This document shows positions 17,938 through 28,725 of a stretch of 64,000 bases of DNA, piece by piece. The stretch comes from Vogesella alkaliphila. Its GTDB lineage: Bacteria; Pseudomonadota; Gammaproteobacteria; Burkholderiales; Chromobacteriaceae. A program made the translations under genes and the position numbers. Each line of letters starts with the position of its first letter. Positions within the stretch are counted from its first letter, which is position 1. The notes below the pieces were generated by a model. It had not been told where the DNA came from, searched no databases, and was given only the letters and a program-made list of their open reading frames with translations. The DNA lies in NCBI RefSeq assembly GCF_014652475.1, contig NZ_BMYW01000001.1:418523-482522 (forward strand), in the 5' to 3' direction.

Positions 17938-20082
17938 ATGCTGGCCAAGAAAAAACTGAGCGTATTAATGCTGTCAGTGGCATTTTCTTCTGCAGCCTGG
18001 GCGGGTTTGGGGGGGGTAGTCGTCAAGTCCAATCTTGGCGAACCGTTGCGCGCCGAAATCGAGCTGAGCGGCTCGGATGGCGAGGTGCAGCGGGTTGGCC
18101 TGGCCACCCTGGATACCTTTCGCGAGTTGAAAGTCGATTACGCGCCGCTGCTGAGCAGCCTGCGCTTCACGCTGGCCCAGCGCGCCAACGGCCGGCCGTA
18201 TATCCGGGTCACGTCGCTGGCGCCGATCAGCGAGCCCTATCTGCGCTTTGTGGTGGAAGCCAAAATGCCGAGCAGCCGTTCGGTGCGCGAATATACCGTG
18301 CTGCTGGACCCGGTCGACTATGCGCTGCCGTCCAACCCGGCACCGGTCGTTGTTCGGCCGCAGGGCGAGCGGCTGGCGCCTGCCCCTGCGCCAAGGCGGC
18401 CGGCTCCGCTGCGTGCCGAGCGCGAGGTGGTCAATCGCGCCGCACCGGACCGTATCAGTGTGCGTCCGGGGCAGACCCTGCACCAGCTGGCGGCGTCGCT
18501 GGCGCTGCCGGGTGTTTCGCTGCGCCAGGTGATGGCCGCGCTGCTGGAGGCCAATCCGCAGGCCTTCGTCGCCGGCAATCCCGACCAGTTGCGCGCAGGC
18601 GCACGCCTGAGGGTGCCGCCGCTGTCACAAATCCGTGCCCTGGGGCGCGAACGCAGCAACAGCATACTCGCCGCCGGTCGTGCCCCGCAGGCCGCCGCGG
18701 CAGCACCGGTTGCCGCCACACCGGCACCGGCCCCGGCCAAGCCGGCTGCCGCCGCGGAACAGCTGGTGAAGCTGGAGCCGGTTACCGTTCCGGCCTCGGC
18801 GCCTGCGGTGGACGCCTCCGCCGTGGTCTCCGATCAGGCGCTGCAGTTGCAGCAGGCGCAGCAGAAAATCACCGAACTGGAAAAACGGCTCAACGCGCTG
18901 CAGGCAGCGGCGACACCACAGGCGGCACCGGCCGCCGAGGAGGCGGGCGAGCCGTTGCTGGACCGGGTAATGGCCTACCTGCCGCTGATAGGTGGCGCGC
19001 TGGCCGCGGTATTGCTGGGGCTGGCGGCCATCATCATGCTGCGCCGCCGTCGTGCCGCGGGTGCCGGCCACGCTGGCGCGGCCAGCACCCTGCGCAAGTC
19101 GTCGCTGCACCAGCCGCATACCGAACCGATGACCGCCGGCAATACCTTCCTCACCGACTTCACCCGTAGCGACACCGGCGGCGCCGAGGCCGGAGAGGTC
19201 GACCCGATCGCCGAAGCCGAGGTCTACCTTGCTTACGGTCGCGACCAGCAGGCCGAGGAAATCCTGAAAGACGCCCTGGCGAAAGACCCGACCCTGCACG
19301 AGGTGCGCGCCAAGCTGCTGGAGATCTACGCCTCGCGTCAGGATCGTGCCGCCTTCGAACCGCACGCCAGATCGCTGCATGACGCGCTGGACGGGCAGGG
19401 CACGCTGTGGGACAAGATCGCCAAGCTGGGACGCGGCATCGATCCTGCCAATGCGCTGTATGGCGGGGTTGCCGTCGCCGCTGAGGCGGTGGCCGACAGC
19501 GCCTTCACGGCGTCGCCGATGGACATCGACCTCGACAACGAACTGATGGGCAGTGTGCCGGCCGCCGCTGTGGCGCCGGAGCCGGTCGCGCCGGCCGTGG
19601 ACGATGATCCGCTGCGTGCCGCGCTGCTCGGCGACGATCAGTTTGCCGTGGATACCCCGCCCAAGGCGCTGGCACCGGAGCTGGATATCGAAAGCCTGCT
19701 GGCCAGTGCCGAACAGGTGGTGGCGGAACCGGCACCGGTCGAGCCGGCGCCGGAAGAGAACAAGCACATGCTGGACTTCGATTTCCAGCTGGACGAACCG
19801 GTGAGCATCGCCAGTCCGCTGGAAACGTTGGCCGCAGCCGAGCCGGATGCCAACAGCGTCGATTTCGACTTCGACCTGGACAGCCTGGGGGCGGAGACGC
19901 CGGCGGTCAGCACCGAAGGCCTGTCGGTGTCGGACGATCCGCTGTCGACCAAGCTGGATCTGGCCCGCGTCTATCTGGACATGGGCGACAAGGATGGCGC
20001 GCGCGAAGTGCTGGAAGAGCTGGTGGCCGAGGCCGGCGGCTTGCTGAAGCAGGAAGCCGCCAACCTGCTGTCCTCACTTTGA
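17938..20082 (+). CDS. fimV: FimV/HubP family pilus-assembly and polar protein
   Basis: 714 residues. In order: a signal peptide ending AWAGLGG, the FimV N-terminal domain, a peptidoglycan-binding LysM (about 169-228), a Pro/Ala-rich linker, a coiled coil (about 296-322), one membrane helix (about 345-366), a TPR-like block (EAEVYLAYGRDQQAEEILKDAL) in an acidic cytoplasmic region, and the conserved C-terminal FimV domain (DDPLSTKLDLARVYLDMGDKDGAREVLEEL). Members organise the cell pole and promote type IV pilus secretin assembly. It lies between usg and a second FimV-like gene. A 13-mer at 19824 encodes ETLAA. Confidence 0.9.
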   Translation: MLAKKKLSVLMLSVAFSSAAWAGLGGVVVKSNLGEPLRAEIELSGSDGEVQRVGLATLDTFRELKVDYAPLLSSLRFTLAQRANGRPYIRVTSLAPISEPYLRFVVEAKMPSSRSVREYTVLLDPVDYALPSNPAPVVVRPQGERLAPAPAPRRPAPLRAEREVVNRAAPDRISVRPGQTLHQLAASLALPGVSLRQVMAALLEANPQAFVAGNPDQLRAGARLRVPPLSQIRALGRERSNSILAAGRAPQAAAAAPVAATPAPAPAKPAAAAEQLVKLEPVTVPASAPAVDASAVVSDQALQLQQAQQKITELEKRLNALQAAATPQAAPAAEEAGEPLLDRVMAYLPLIGGALAAVLLGLAAIIMLRRRRAAGAGHAGAASTLRKSSLHQPHTEPMTAGNTFLTDFTRSDTGGAEAGEVDPIAEAEVYLAYGRDQQAEEILKDALAKDPTLHEVRAKLLEIYASRQDRAAFEPHARSLHDALDGQGTLWDKIAKLGRGIDPANALYGGVAVAAEAVADSAFTASPMDIDLDNELMGSVPAAAVAPEPVAPAVDDDPLRAALLGDDQFAVDTPPKALAPELDIESLLASAEQVVAEPAPVEPAPEENKHMLDFDFQLDEPVSIASPLETLAAAEPDANSVDFDFDLDSLGAETPAVSTEGLSVSDDPLSTKLDLARVYLDMGDKDGAREVLEELVAEAGGLLKQEAANLLSSL
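19824..19836 (+). repeat. dispersed 13-mer, C variant
   Basis: Exact AACGTTGGCCGCA in fimV, reading ETLAA. Confidence 0.85.
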
Positions 20083-20103
20083 TCCCCGCACTGGCCGCCG
20101 CCG

Positions 20104-22212
20104 ATGAAAACGAGCGCTAGTCACCCGAGCTTTGCCCTGCGCCCGGTGCTGGCCGGCCTGCTGACCGCCTGCGCGGTGCTGCCGGCTTGGGCCGGTCTCG
20201 GCGCGCTGCGGGTGCTGTCGGCGGCCGACGAGGCGTTTTATGCCGAGGTGGCGGTCGAGCCGGAGGCCGGACTCAGCGCGCCGACGGCGTCGCTGGCGTC
20301 GCTGGAGCGTTATCCGATGCTGGGGCCCTACGCGGAAGCGGTACGCCAGCTGGCGATCCGCACCAGCGAGGTGTCGCCCGGCCGCTACCTGATCATCTTG
20401 TCGGGGCCGGTGCTGTCCCGGGAGCAGGATTTGCATTTTGCCCTTGAACTGTCATGGCCTTCCGGCCGTGCCATCCGCGAGTATCACCTGCCGGCGTCCG
20501 GGCCGTGGCCGTTGGCGCCCGACAAGAAGCCTTCGCCGCACAGTGCCCTGCCGGCGGAAAAGCCGACCTTCATCACCGGCGCGACCCCGCCCGCCTTCGG
20601 TGTCGGGCGGGTGCTGTCGGTACGCGGGCTACCGCTGCGCATGGAGGTCGAGCTGCTGGGCGACTGGCCGGCGGCCGATCGCGCCGGACTGTTCCAGCTG
20701 GCGGCGCTGCAGGGGCTGGGCGAGGCACAAGCGACACGCTTCGCGCTGCGCAGCCGCGCCGGGCGCCTGTTCTTGCGGCTGCATCATCCGCAGCCGGTGA
20801 GCAGCCGCCGCATCGGTTTTGAGTTGCAGGCCCGGCTGGGCGAGGCCGAGGTGGTGCGCCGTTTCAGTGTCGCCGTGCCCAGGGCCGGCCAGCGCTATCG
20901 CAAGCACGTGGCCCCGTCGGCGCAGGCGCTGCCGGTGGACGGTTACCGCGTCAAGGCGGGGGACACCCTGAACCGGCTGGCGCAACGCTACGCCCCGGCC
21001 GCGCGGCAGGCATGGATGGCGGAAGTGCTGGCACGCAACCCGCAGGCCTTTGCCGGCGGTGACCGCGACCTGCTGTTCGCCGGTGCCTGGCTGGCGCTGC
21101 CCGGGGGCAAGCCGGCGCCCGCTGCCAGCAAGGGCGCATCGGCGGTCGCGCCGGCCAAGGCGCCGGCTTCAGTCGTACCGCCGGTGCCGGTTGCCTCGGC
21201 ACCGTCCGCCGCGGCGCCGGTGCCGTCCGATCGGATCGACCAGCAGTTGAAGGCGGCGCAGCAGCGCATGAAGTGGCTGGAAGCGGAAATCAGCCGGTTG
21301 GAGGCTGCGCCAGCGCCAACGGCCAGTGCCGCGCCCGCGATGCCGCCCTTGTCGGACAGTGAGGCGGCGTTTCTTGATGGCCGCTTGACGGAGTGGGTGC
21401 TGACCGGGGTCGGCGGCATTTCCGTGGCCAGCCTGCTGGCGTGGATGCTGCTGCGGCGCCGTAAACAGAAACCGGCGGTCAGCGCAGCGCAAGCAGTCCC
21501 GACGCCGGCCGCGACGCCGCCGGATGCGGCAGCGTCAGTACCTGTGCCGCCCGCGCCGGCCGACGAGGTCAGGCTCGATGCCGTCGACGTACTGGCCGAG
21601 GCGGAAGTGCTGCTGGCGTACGGCCGAAGCGAGGCGGCCGAGAGCCTGCTGCGTAACGCCCTGCGTGCCGAGCCTGAGCGCGAGGATCTGCGCATCAAGT
21701 TGCTCGACCTGATCGCCGCGCAAGGCAATCGCGGCGAATTCGAGGCGGTGGCGCTGGACGTGCTGGCGGTATTCGGACCGCTGAGCGGCCTGTGGACACG
21801 GGTGCAGCAGCTGGGCGCCACGCTGGACGCGGACAACCCGCTGTATCGTGCCATCGAGCGACCGATGGGCGAGGCGGTGATGCTGGCGTCGGCACCGGCC
21901 GTGGACGAGGTGCCCGAGGCGCCGTTGCCGGTGGCTGAGGACGTATTGCTGTCGATGCCGGAATCAACGCCTGAGCCTGCGCCGGAGCCAGCCCCTGAAT
22001 CCGTGCCGGAACCGCTCGAGAAACGACGCGCCGCCGACTTCGCCGCCAATGACCGGCAGCCGGTGTCGGTGGCGGGCGAGCTGTCGGAGCAGGCGGCGAT
22101 TGCCGAGCTGGCACAGCTCTACCGCGAGATGGGCGACAGCGAGATGGCCGATACCCTGCTGCGCGACGCCGGGCTGCTGGAAGCGCCCAAAGAAGCGGTG
22201 GACGGTTCCTGA
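20104..22212 (+). CDS. second FimV-like protein (tandem paralogue)
   Basis: 702 residues with the same architecture as the preceding gene. It has a signal peptide (..VLPAWAGLGALRVLSA), an N-terminal FimV-like domain, a LysM (about 279-334, YRVKAGDTLNRLAQRY), a coiled coil (about 377-402), a membrane helix (about 430-448), a TPR-like segment (AEAEVLLAYGRSEAAESLLRNAL) and a C-terminal repeat-like helix pair (IAELAQLYREMGDSEMADTLL). Sequence identity to FimV is confined to these landmarks, so it is an old or fast-diverging duplicate. It starts 21 bases after fimV and is probably cotranscribed. A role at the cell pole is inferred. Confidence 0.8.
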   Translation: MKTSASHPSFALRPVLAGLLTACAVLPAWAGLGALRVLSAADEAFYAEVAVEPEAGLSAPTASLASLERYPMLGPYAEAVRQLAIRTSEVSPGRYLIILSGPVLSREQDLHFALELSWPSGRAIREYHLPASGPWPLAPDKKPSPHSALPAEKPTFITGATPPAFGVGRVLSVRGLPLRMEVELLGDWPAADRAGLFQLAALQGLGEAQATRFALRSRAGRLFLRLHHPQPVSSRRIGFELQARLGEAEVVRRFSVAVPRAGQRYRKHVAPSAQALPVDGYRVKAGDTLNRLAQRYAPAARQAWMAEVLARNPQAFAGGDRDLLFAGAWLALPGGKPAPAASKGASAVAPAKAPASVVPPVPVASAPSAAAPVPSDRIDQQLKAAQQRMKWLEAEISRLEAAPAPTASAAPAMPPLSDSEAAFLDGRLTEWVLTGVGGISVASLLAWMLLRRRKQKPAVSAAQAVPTPAATPPDAAASVPVPPAPADEVRLDAVDVLAEAEVLLAYGRSEAAESLLRNALRAEPEREDLRIKLLDLIAAQGNRGEFEAVALDVLAVFGPLSGLWTRVQQLGATLDADNPLYRAIERPMGEAVMLASAPAVDEVPEAPLPVAEDVLLSMPESTPEPAPEPAPESVPEPLEKRRAADFAANDRQPVSVAGELSEQAAIAELAQLYREMGDSEMADTLLRDAGLLEAPKEAVDGS

Positions 22213-22214
22213 TC

Positions 22215-22826
22215 GTGCGCGTCCATCCCGCGCTGGCGCTGGTGGCGTGGTTGCTGCTGGCGCTGGTGCTGCAAGCCTGGTCCTGGCCGGCGCTTTTCCT
22301 GTTGTTCCTGTGCTGTGTTCCCCTGTTGTGGCGGCAGCTGTGCTTGGCGCTGCGGCGCATGCGCTGGCTGCTGCTGACCCTGCTGCTGGTGACCGCCTGG
22401 TCGGTGCCGGGTGACGCGCTGTTCGCCGCCGCGTGGTCGCCGTCGCGGCAGGGGCTGGCGCTGGCGCTGCAGCAGCAGTTGCGGCTGCTGTTGCTGATGG
22501 CCAGCCTGCGCTGCGTCTGGCTGCAACTGGGGCAGCAGGGCATGCTGCAGGCGCTGGCGTGGCTGCTGCAGCCGCTGGCGCTGCTCGGCCTGCCGCTGGA
22601 GCGCGTGCTGCTGCGGCTGGGGCTGACGCTGTTTTACGCCGAGTACTGGTTGCAGCATCCGCCGGCGCTGAGCCTGGCCGCGTGGCGCGCGGCGCTGGCG
22701 GCGCAACTGACACAAGCCCCGGCGGATGAGGTAAAGTTAGGCTTTTCGCCGTGGACCATGCGTGACACGTTGGCCTTGTTGCTACTGTTGCTGTTGTCCG
22801 GCTTACTCGTGAAAGTGGGACAATGA
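22215..22826 (+). CDS. CbiQ/EcfT-like membrane protein
   Basis: 203 residues, extremely Leu/Ala-rich, with about five membrane segments. The stretch [36 protein letters not shown] resembles the T component of energy-coupling-factor transporters. The Ala-Arg-Gly coupling motifs that bind the ATPases are not visible, and no ECF ATPase is nearby, so transport function is doubtful. It uses a GTG start at 22215, three bases after the previous stop, and overlaps truA by four bases. Confidence 0.6.
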   Translation: MRVHPALALVAWLLLALVLQAWSWPALFLLFLCCVPLLWRQLCLALRRMRWLLLTLLLVTAWSVPGDALFAAAWSPSRQGLALALQQQLRLLLLMASLRCVWLQLGQQGMLQALAWLLQPLALLGLPLERVLLRLGLTLFYAEYWLQHPPALSLAAWRAALAAQLTQAPADEVKLGFSPWTMRDTLALLLLLLLSGLLVKVGQ

Positions 22827-23611
22827 GAGTTGCGTTGGGTGTGGAGTATGACGGCCGTGCGTTTTCCGGCTGGCAGACGCAACCCGGTGGTAACACCGTG
22901 CAGGACAAGCTGAACCAGGCGCTGTCGCGCATCGCCGGTCACCCGGTGACCACCCTCGCCGCCGGCCGTACCGATGCCGGCGTGCACGCGCTGATGCAGG
23001 TGGTGCACTTCGATACCGATGCCGTCCGCCCGCTCAACGCCTGGGTACGCGGCGTCAATGCCCATCTGCCGCCCGAGATCGCCGTGGTGTGGGCGCGGGA
23101 GGTCAGTGACGAATTTCATGCGCGCTTTTCCGCGTTTTCCCGCTCGTATCGTTATTTCCTGCTGACGCACCCGGTGCGCCCCGGGCTGACCGCCGGCCGC
23201 GTCGGCTGGTACCACCAGCCGCTGGACGTGGACGCGATGCGCGCGGCGACGGCGGTGCTGCTGGGACGGCACGATTTTTCCAGCTTCCGCGCGGCCGAGT
23301 GCCAGGCCAAGTCGCCGCTGAAAGACCTGCAGCAGCTGGACATCAGCGAGGTGGACGGCCTGCTGCGCTTCGACCTCACCGCCGACGCCTTCCTGCACCA
23401 CATGGTGCGCAATATCGTCGGTGCGCTGCTGTATGTCGGTACCGGTCGCCTCGATGCTGCCGGCATGGCCGCGCTGCTGGCGGCCGGTGATCGTACCAAG
23501 GCGCCGCCGACCTTCATGCCGGACGGGCTGTACCTGACCGGGGTCGGCTACCCGGCGCAGTTCGACCTGCCGTCGCAGGCCCAGGCCGCGCGCCTGACCT
23601 TGTGGAGATAA
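22823..23611 (+). CDS. truA: tRNA pseudouridine(38-40) synthase
   Basis: 262 residues, starting [20 protein letters not shown]. It isomerises U38-U40 in the anticodon arm of tRNA. The catalytic aspartate is D51 in [10 protein letters not shown]. The ATG overlaps the stop of the upstream membrane-protein gene. Confidence 0.95.
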   Translation: MRVALGVEYDGRAFSGWQTQPGGNTVQDKLNQALSRIAGHPVTTLAAGRTDAGVHALMQVVHFDTDAVRPLNAWVRGVNAHLPPEIAVVWAREVSDEFHARFSAFSRSYRYFLLTHPVRPGLTAGRVGWYHQPLDVDAMRAATAVLLGRHDFSSFRAAECQAKSPLKDLQQLDISEVDGLLRFDLTADAFLHHMVRNIVGALLYVGTGRLDAAGMAALLAAGDRTKAPPTFMPDGLYLTGVGYPAQFDLPSQAQAARLTLWR

Positions 23612-23612
23612 G

Positions 23613-24236
23613 ATGAGCGTTCGCATCAAAGTCTGTGGCTTTACCCGTGTCGAGGACGCGGTGGCGGCGGCCAGGCTCGGCATCGACGCCATCGGCCTGG
23701 TGTTCTACGACAAGAGCCCGCGCCACGTCGGTATCGCGCAGGCGCAGGCCATCATCGCCGCGCTGCCGCCGTTCGTGAGCGTGGTGGCGCTGTTCGTCAA
23801 CGCCAGCCGTGAAGAAGTGGAAAACGTGCTGGCGCAGTGCGCCATCGACGTGCTGCAGTTCCACGGTGAAGAGTCGCCCGAGTTCTGCCGCAGCTTCCAC
23901 CGGCCGTACCTGAAGGCGGTGCGGGTGCAGCCGGGTACCGACCTGCAAACGTTGGCCGCACGGTATCACGACACGCGCGGCCTGCTGACCGATGCCTTTG
24001 TCGAGGGCGCGCACGGCGGCACCGGCAAGACCTTCGACTGGACGCTGCTCCCGGCGCAGCTGCCCTTGCCGCTGATCCTGTCCGGCGGGCTGGACGAGCA
24101 CAATGTCGCCGATGCGGTGCGTCGCGTGCGCCCGGCGGCGGTCGACGTGTCCAGCGGCGTCGAGGCCGGCAAGGGCATCAAGAGCCCGCAGCGGGTGGCG
24201 GATTTCGTCGCCGCGGTGCGGGCGGCACAGAATTAA
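23613..24236 (+). CDS. trpF: phosphoribosylanthranilate isomerase
   Basis: 207 residues, a TIM barrel starting [15 protein letters not shown] with the catalytic cysteine in KVCG. It carries out the Amadori rearrangement in tryptophan synthesis. It begins one base after the truA stop, with TGGAGA as ribosome-binding site. A 13-mer at 23948 encodes LQTLAAR. Confidence 0.94.
   Translation: MSVRIKVCGFTRVEDAVAAARLGIDAIGLVFYDKSPRHVGIAQAQAIIAALPPFVSVVALFVNASREEVENVLAQCAIDVLQFHGEESPEFCRSFHRPYLKAVRVQPGTDLQTLAARYHDTRGLLTDAFVEGAHGGTGKTFDWTLLPAQLPLPLILSGGLDEHNVADAVRRVRPAAVDVSSGVEAGKGIKSPQRVADFVAAVRAAQN
23948..23960 (+). repeat. dispersed 13-mer, C variant
   Basis: Exact copy in trpF reading QTLAAR. Confidence 0.85.
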
Positions 24237-24288
24237 CACGGCGCGCCACGGCGTGCCGCCACCATCATCAAACCATCAGGAGCATTCC

Positions 24289-25488
24289 ATGAGCAGTTAT
24301 GACTTCCCCGATGCACGCGGTCACTTCGGCCCGTACGGCGGTGTCTATGTAGCGGAAACATTGATGGCAGCCCTGGACGAGCTGAATGCCGAGTATGCCC
24401 GTGCCAAGGCTGATCCGGCTTTCTGGCAGGAATATCACTACGAGCTGAAACACTTTGTCGGCCGGCCGAGCCCGGTCTACCACGCCAAGCGCTGGTCGGA
24501 ACAGCTCGGCGGCGCGCAGATCTACTTCAAGCGCGAAGACCTCAACCACACCGGCGCGCACAAGGTCAACAACACCATCGGCCAGGCGCTGCTGGCGCGG
24601 CGCATGGGCAAGAAGCGCGTGATCGCCGAAACCGGTGCCGGCCAGCACGGCGTGGCCTCGGCCACCGTCGCCGCCCGCTACGGCATGGAGTGCGTGGTGT
24701 ACATGGGCGCGGAAGACGTGAAGCGTCAGGCGCCGAACGTGTTCCGCATGAAGCTGCTTGGCGCCACCGTGGTGCCGGTGGAGTCCGGCTCCAAGACGCT
24801 GAAGGACGCGCTGAACGAGGCGATGCGCGACTGGGTCACCAATATCGACAGCACCTTCTACATCCTCGGCACCGCCGCCGGCCCGCATCCGTACCCGATG
24901 CTGGTGCGCGACTTCCAGCGCATCATCGGCATCGAGGCCAAGGAGCAGATGCAGGAGATGGTCGGCCGCCAGCCGGACATGGTGGTGGCCTGCGTCGGTG
25001 GCGGCTCCAACGCCATCGGTATCTTCCATCCTTACGTGGAGGTGGAGGGCGTGCGCCTGGTGGGCGTCGAGGCCGGCGGTGACGGGGTGGCCACCGGTCG
25101 CCACGCGGCGCCGCTGACGGCCGGCAAGCCGGGCGTGCTGCACGGCTTCCGCAGCTACCTGATGCAGGACGAGAACGGCCAGATCATCGAGACCCACTCG
25201 GTGTCCGCCGGCCTCGACTACCCGGGCGTCGGTCCGGAACACAGCCTGCTGAAGGACATCGGTCGCGCCGAATACGTGGCCATCAACGACGACGAGGCTT
25301 TGCGCGCGTTCGAGGACTGCTGCCATCTGGAAGGCATCATCCCGGCGCTGGAATCCAGCCACGCGCTGGCGCACGCCGCCAAGGTCGCGCCGACCATGGG
25401 CCGTGATCAGATCATTCTGGTCAACCTGTCCGGCCGTGGCGACAAGGACATCAACACCGTCGCCAGCCTGATGGGCCTGACCCTGTAA
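24289..25488 (+). CDS. trpB: tryptophan synthase beta chain
   Basis: 399 residues. It condenses indole with serine using PLP bound to K92 in HTGAHKVNN. The phosphate loop is [10 protein letters not shown]. The start [18 protein letters not shown] is canonical and preceded by CAGGAG. It is followed by an inverted 13-mer pair and then trpA. Confidence 0.96.
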   Translation: MSSYDFPDARGHFGPYGGVYVAETLMAALDELNAEYARAKADPAFWQEYHYELKHFVGRPSPVYHAKRWSEQLGGAQIYFKREDLNHTGAHKVNNTIGQALLARRMGKKRVIAETGAGQHGVASATVAARYGMECVVYMGAEDVKRQAPNVFRMKLLGATVVPVESGSKTLKDALNEAMRDWVTNIDSTFYILGTAAGPHPYPMLVRDFQRIIGIEAKEQMQEMVGRQPDMVVACVGGGSNAIGIFHPYVEVEGVRLVGVEAGGDGVATGRHAAPLTAGKPGVLHGFRSYLMQDENGQIIETHSVSAGLDYPGVGPEHSLLKDIGRAEYVAINDDEALRAFEDCCHLEGIIPALESSHALAHAAKVAPTMGRDQIILVNLSGRGDKDINTVASLMGLTL

Positions 25489-25494
25489 TGTGGC

Positions 25495-25525
25495 CAGGGT
25501 TGGCCGCAACGTGCGGCCAACCTTT
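25495..25525. repeat. inverted 13-mer pair between trpB and trpA
   Basis: AGGGTTGGCCGCA (25496-25508, one mismatch) faces an exact inverse copy (25512-25524). It starts seven bases after the trpB stop. No long T-run follows, so readthrough into trpA is expected. Confidence 0.8.
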
Positions 25526-25584
25526 GCCGCTCCCCGATGATACCGGCCGGCGCGCTGCGCGGGCCGGCTGCAAGGAAACGCGTG

Positions 25585-26379
25585 ATGAGCCGTATTGCTG
25601 AAACCTTTACCCGCCTGCAAGCCGCCGGCGAAAAAGCCCTGATCCCGTTCATCACCGCCGGCGATCCCGATCCCGGCCTGACCGTCAGCCTGATGCACGG
25701 TCTGGTGGAGGGCGGTGCCGACGTGATCGAACTGGGCGTTCCGTTCTCCGACCCGATGGCCGACGGCCCGGTGATCCAGCGCGCCAGCGAGCGTGCACTG
25801 GCGCACAAGGTCGGCCTGCGCAACGTGCTGGACATGGTGCGCGAATTTCGCCGCAGCAACCAGCAGACCCCGGTGGTGCTGATGGGCTACCTCAACCCGG
25901 TGCACGTGCTGGGCTACGAGGTATTCGCCAAGGAAGCCGCCGCCGCCGGCGTCGACGGCGTGCTGACCGTGGACTGCCCGCCGGAAGAGGCGGCCGAGCT
26001 GTCGGCGGCGCTGACTGCCGCCAGGCTCGATCCGGTATTCCTGATTGCGCCGACCACGCCGATGGCGCGGGTCAAGCAAATCGCCGCTCTGGCGCGCGGT
26101 TATGTCTACTATGTGTCACTTAAAGGCGTGACCGGTGCCGGAAATCTGGACATTGACGACGTAGCGCGTAAAATTGCCGCCCTTAGAGAATTTATTGATG
26201 TGCCGATCGGTGTCGGCTTCGGAATCCGCGATGCCGAAACGGCGCGCGCCATCTCCACCGCCGCGGATGCGGTGGTGGTCGGTAGCCGTCTGGTGCAGGA
26301 AATCGAAGCGGCAACCCCTGAAACTGCCAAAGAGCAGCTTACCCGTCTGGTGGCATCGCTGAAGGATGCCATCCGTTAG
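25585..26379 (+). CDS. trpA: tryptophan synthase alpha chain
   Basis: 264 residues. It cleaves indole-3-glycerol phosphate to indole for TrpB. Family motifs are FITAGDPD, the catalytic-type glutamate and aspartate in [18 protein letters not shown], and VGFGIRDAE. The ATG at 25585 follows AAGGAAA. Confidence 0.95.
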   Translation: MSRIAETFTRLQAAGEKALIPFITAGDPDPGLTVSLMHGLVEGGADVIELGVPFSDPMADGPVIQRASERALAHKVGLRNVLDMVREFRRSNQQTPVVLMGYLNPVHVLGYEVFAKEAAAAGVDGVLTVDCPPEEAAELSAALTAARLDPVFLIAPTTPMARVKQIAALARGYVYYVSLKGVTGAGNLDIDDVARKIAALREFIDVPIGVGFGIRDAETARAISTAADAVVVGSRLVQEIEAATPETAKEQLTRLVASLKDAIR

Positions 26380-26408
26380 AACAATGCTGGTCACCCGTGC
26401 CAGCACCC

Positions 26409-26434
26409 TGCGGCCAACCTTACCGTTGGCCGCA
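26409..26434. repeat. inverted 13-mer pair between trpA and accD (outward order)
   Basis: An exact inverse copy (26409-26421) is followed immediately by a forward copy with one mismatch (26422-26434). The order is reversed relative to the leuD, trpB and speA pairs, so the GC-rich ends face outwards. Confidence 0.8.
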
Positions 26435-26458
26435 ACGTATTGATTCAAGGAGTCAGCA

Positions 26459-27334
<876 letters not shown>

Positions 27335-27352
27335 TCGTCGCGGTTGCCAGAC

Positions 27353-27381
27353 AAAACGCCACGGCTTGCCGTGGCGTTTTT
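27353..27381 (+). terminator. accD terminator
   Basis: AAAACGCCACGGC (27353/4-27365) pairs with GCCGTGGCGTTTT (27368-27380), a near-perfect stem with a tiny loop and a T-run. The symmetry makes it usable in both directions, also for serA. Confidence 0.9.
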
Positions 27382-27386
27382 GCATT

Positions 27387-27406
27387 GGCGGCCAACGTTG
27401 GCCGCA
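27387..27406. repeat. overlapping inverted 13-mers between accD and serA
   Basis: A forward C-variant copy (27394-27406) overlaps an inverse copy with one mismatch (27387-27399), giving the palindrome GCGGCCAACGTTGGCCGC. It lies between convergent genes, right after the accD terminator. Confidence 0.85.
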
Positions 27407-27416
27407 GGTACCGACC

Positions 27417-28646
27417 CTAGTACAGCACGCGGCAGCGCAGGGTGCCGGGGATCTGCTGCAGCGCCTCCAGCGCCGGCTGGCTGGCGGCGCTGTCGGTTTC
27501 GATCACCACGTAGCCGATCTCGTCGCTGGTCTGCAGGTACTGTGCGGCGATGTTGATGCCCAGGCTGGAGAAGGCGTCGTTGATGCGCGCCAGCACGCCG
27601 GGCTGGTTCTTGTGGATGTGCAGCAGGCGGCACTTGCCGGGGTGGGCCGGCAGCGAGGCCTCGGGGAAGTTGACCGCGGTCAGCGTCGAGCCGTTGTCGC
27701 TGTACTTCACCAGCTTGGCGGCCACTTCGCCGCCGATGTTGGCCTGTGCCTCCAGCGTGCTGCCGCCGATGTGCGGCGTCAGGATCACGTTGTCGAATTC
27801 GCGCAGCGGCGACAGGAACTCCTCGCCGTTGCCCTCCGGCTCTACCGGAAACACGTCGATGGCGGCGCCGGCCAGGTGCTTGCTGGCCAGGGCCGCGGCC
27901 AGCGCCTCGATTACCACCACCGTGCCACGCGAGGCGTTGATCAGGTGGCTGCCGGCCTTCATCGCCGCCAGCTCGGCGGCGCCGAACATGTCCCGGGTCT
28001 GCGCCGTTTCCGGCACGTGCAGGGTGACCACGTCGGACTCGGCCAGCAGCTCGTGCAGCTTGCCGATCTGGCGCGCGTTGCCCAGCGGCAGCTTGTTCTC
28101 GATGTCGTAGAACACCACCTTCAGCCCGAGGCTTTCCGCCAGCACCCCGACCTGGGTGCCGATGTGGCCGTAGCCGACGATGCCCAGTGTCTTGCCGCGC
28201 ACCTCGAAGCTGCCTTCTGCCGACTTCAGCCAGCCGCCGCGATGGGCGAGGGCGTTCTTTTCCGGGATGCCGCGCAGCAGCATGATGGTCTCGGCGATCA
28301 CCAGTTCGGCCACCGAGCGGGTGTTGGAGAACGGCGCGTTGAACACCGGGATGCCGCGGCGGGTGGCGGCGGCGAGGTCGACCTGGTTGGTGCCGATGCA
28401 GAAGCAGCCGACGGTGATCAGCTTTTTCGCCGCCTCCAGCACCTCGTCGCTGAGCTGGCTGCGCGAGCGGATGCCGACGATGTGGGCATCGGCGATGCGC
28501 TCCTTCAGTTCGCTGTCCGGCAGCGCCTTCTTGTGATACTCGATGTTGTGGTAACCATTGTCACGGAAGGTGTCGACGGCACTCTGGTGCACGCCTTCCA
28601 GCAGCAATACCTTGATCTTGTCCTTGGCGAGCGATACGGTTTGCAT
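27417..28646 (-). CDS. serA: D-3-phosphoglycerate dehydrogenase
   Basis: 409 residues, starting MQTVSLAKDKIKVLLLEGVHQ, closely like the short E. coli-type SerA. It has a substrate domain, an NAD domain (LGIVGYGHIGTQVG), catalytic motifs NASRGT and LTPHIGGST, and a C-terminal ACT domain that binds serine for feedback inhibition. It oxidises 3-phosphoglycerate, and E. coli SerA also reduces 2-oxoglutarate to D-2-hydroxyglutarate. It is divergent from a D-2-hydroxyglutarate dehydrogenase-type gene. Confidence 0.94.
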   Translation of the reverse strand: MQTVSLAKDKIKVLLLEGVHQSAVDTFRDNGYHNIEYHKKALPDSELKERIADAHIVGIRSRSQLSDEVLEAAKKLITVGCFCIGTNQVDLAAATRRGIPVFNAPFSNTRSVAELVIAETIMLLRGIPEKNALAHRGGWLKSAEGSFEVRGKTLGIVGYGHIGTQVGVLAESLGLKVVFYDIENKLPLGNARQIGKLHELLAESDVVTLHVPETAQTRDMFGAAELAAMKAGSHLINASRGTVVVIEALAAALASKHLAGAAIDVFPVEPEGNGEEFLSPLREFDNVILTPHIGGSTLEAQANIGGEVAAKLVKYSDNGSTLTAVNFPEASLPAHPGKCRLLHIHKNQPGVLARINDAFSSLGINIAAQYLQTSDEIGYVVIETDSAASQPALEALQQIPGTLRCRVLY

Positions 28647-28725
28647 GATACGAATGGCCCTTTGTTGACTAAATTTCTCGGGTATTATGACCCTTGTTGC
28701 CGTTTTTTGACTAGAGAGAGCGCAA

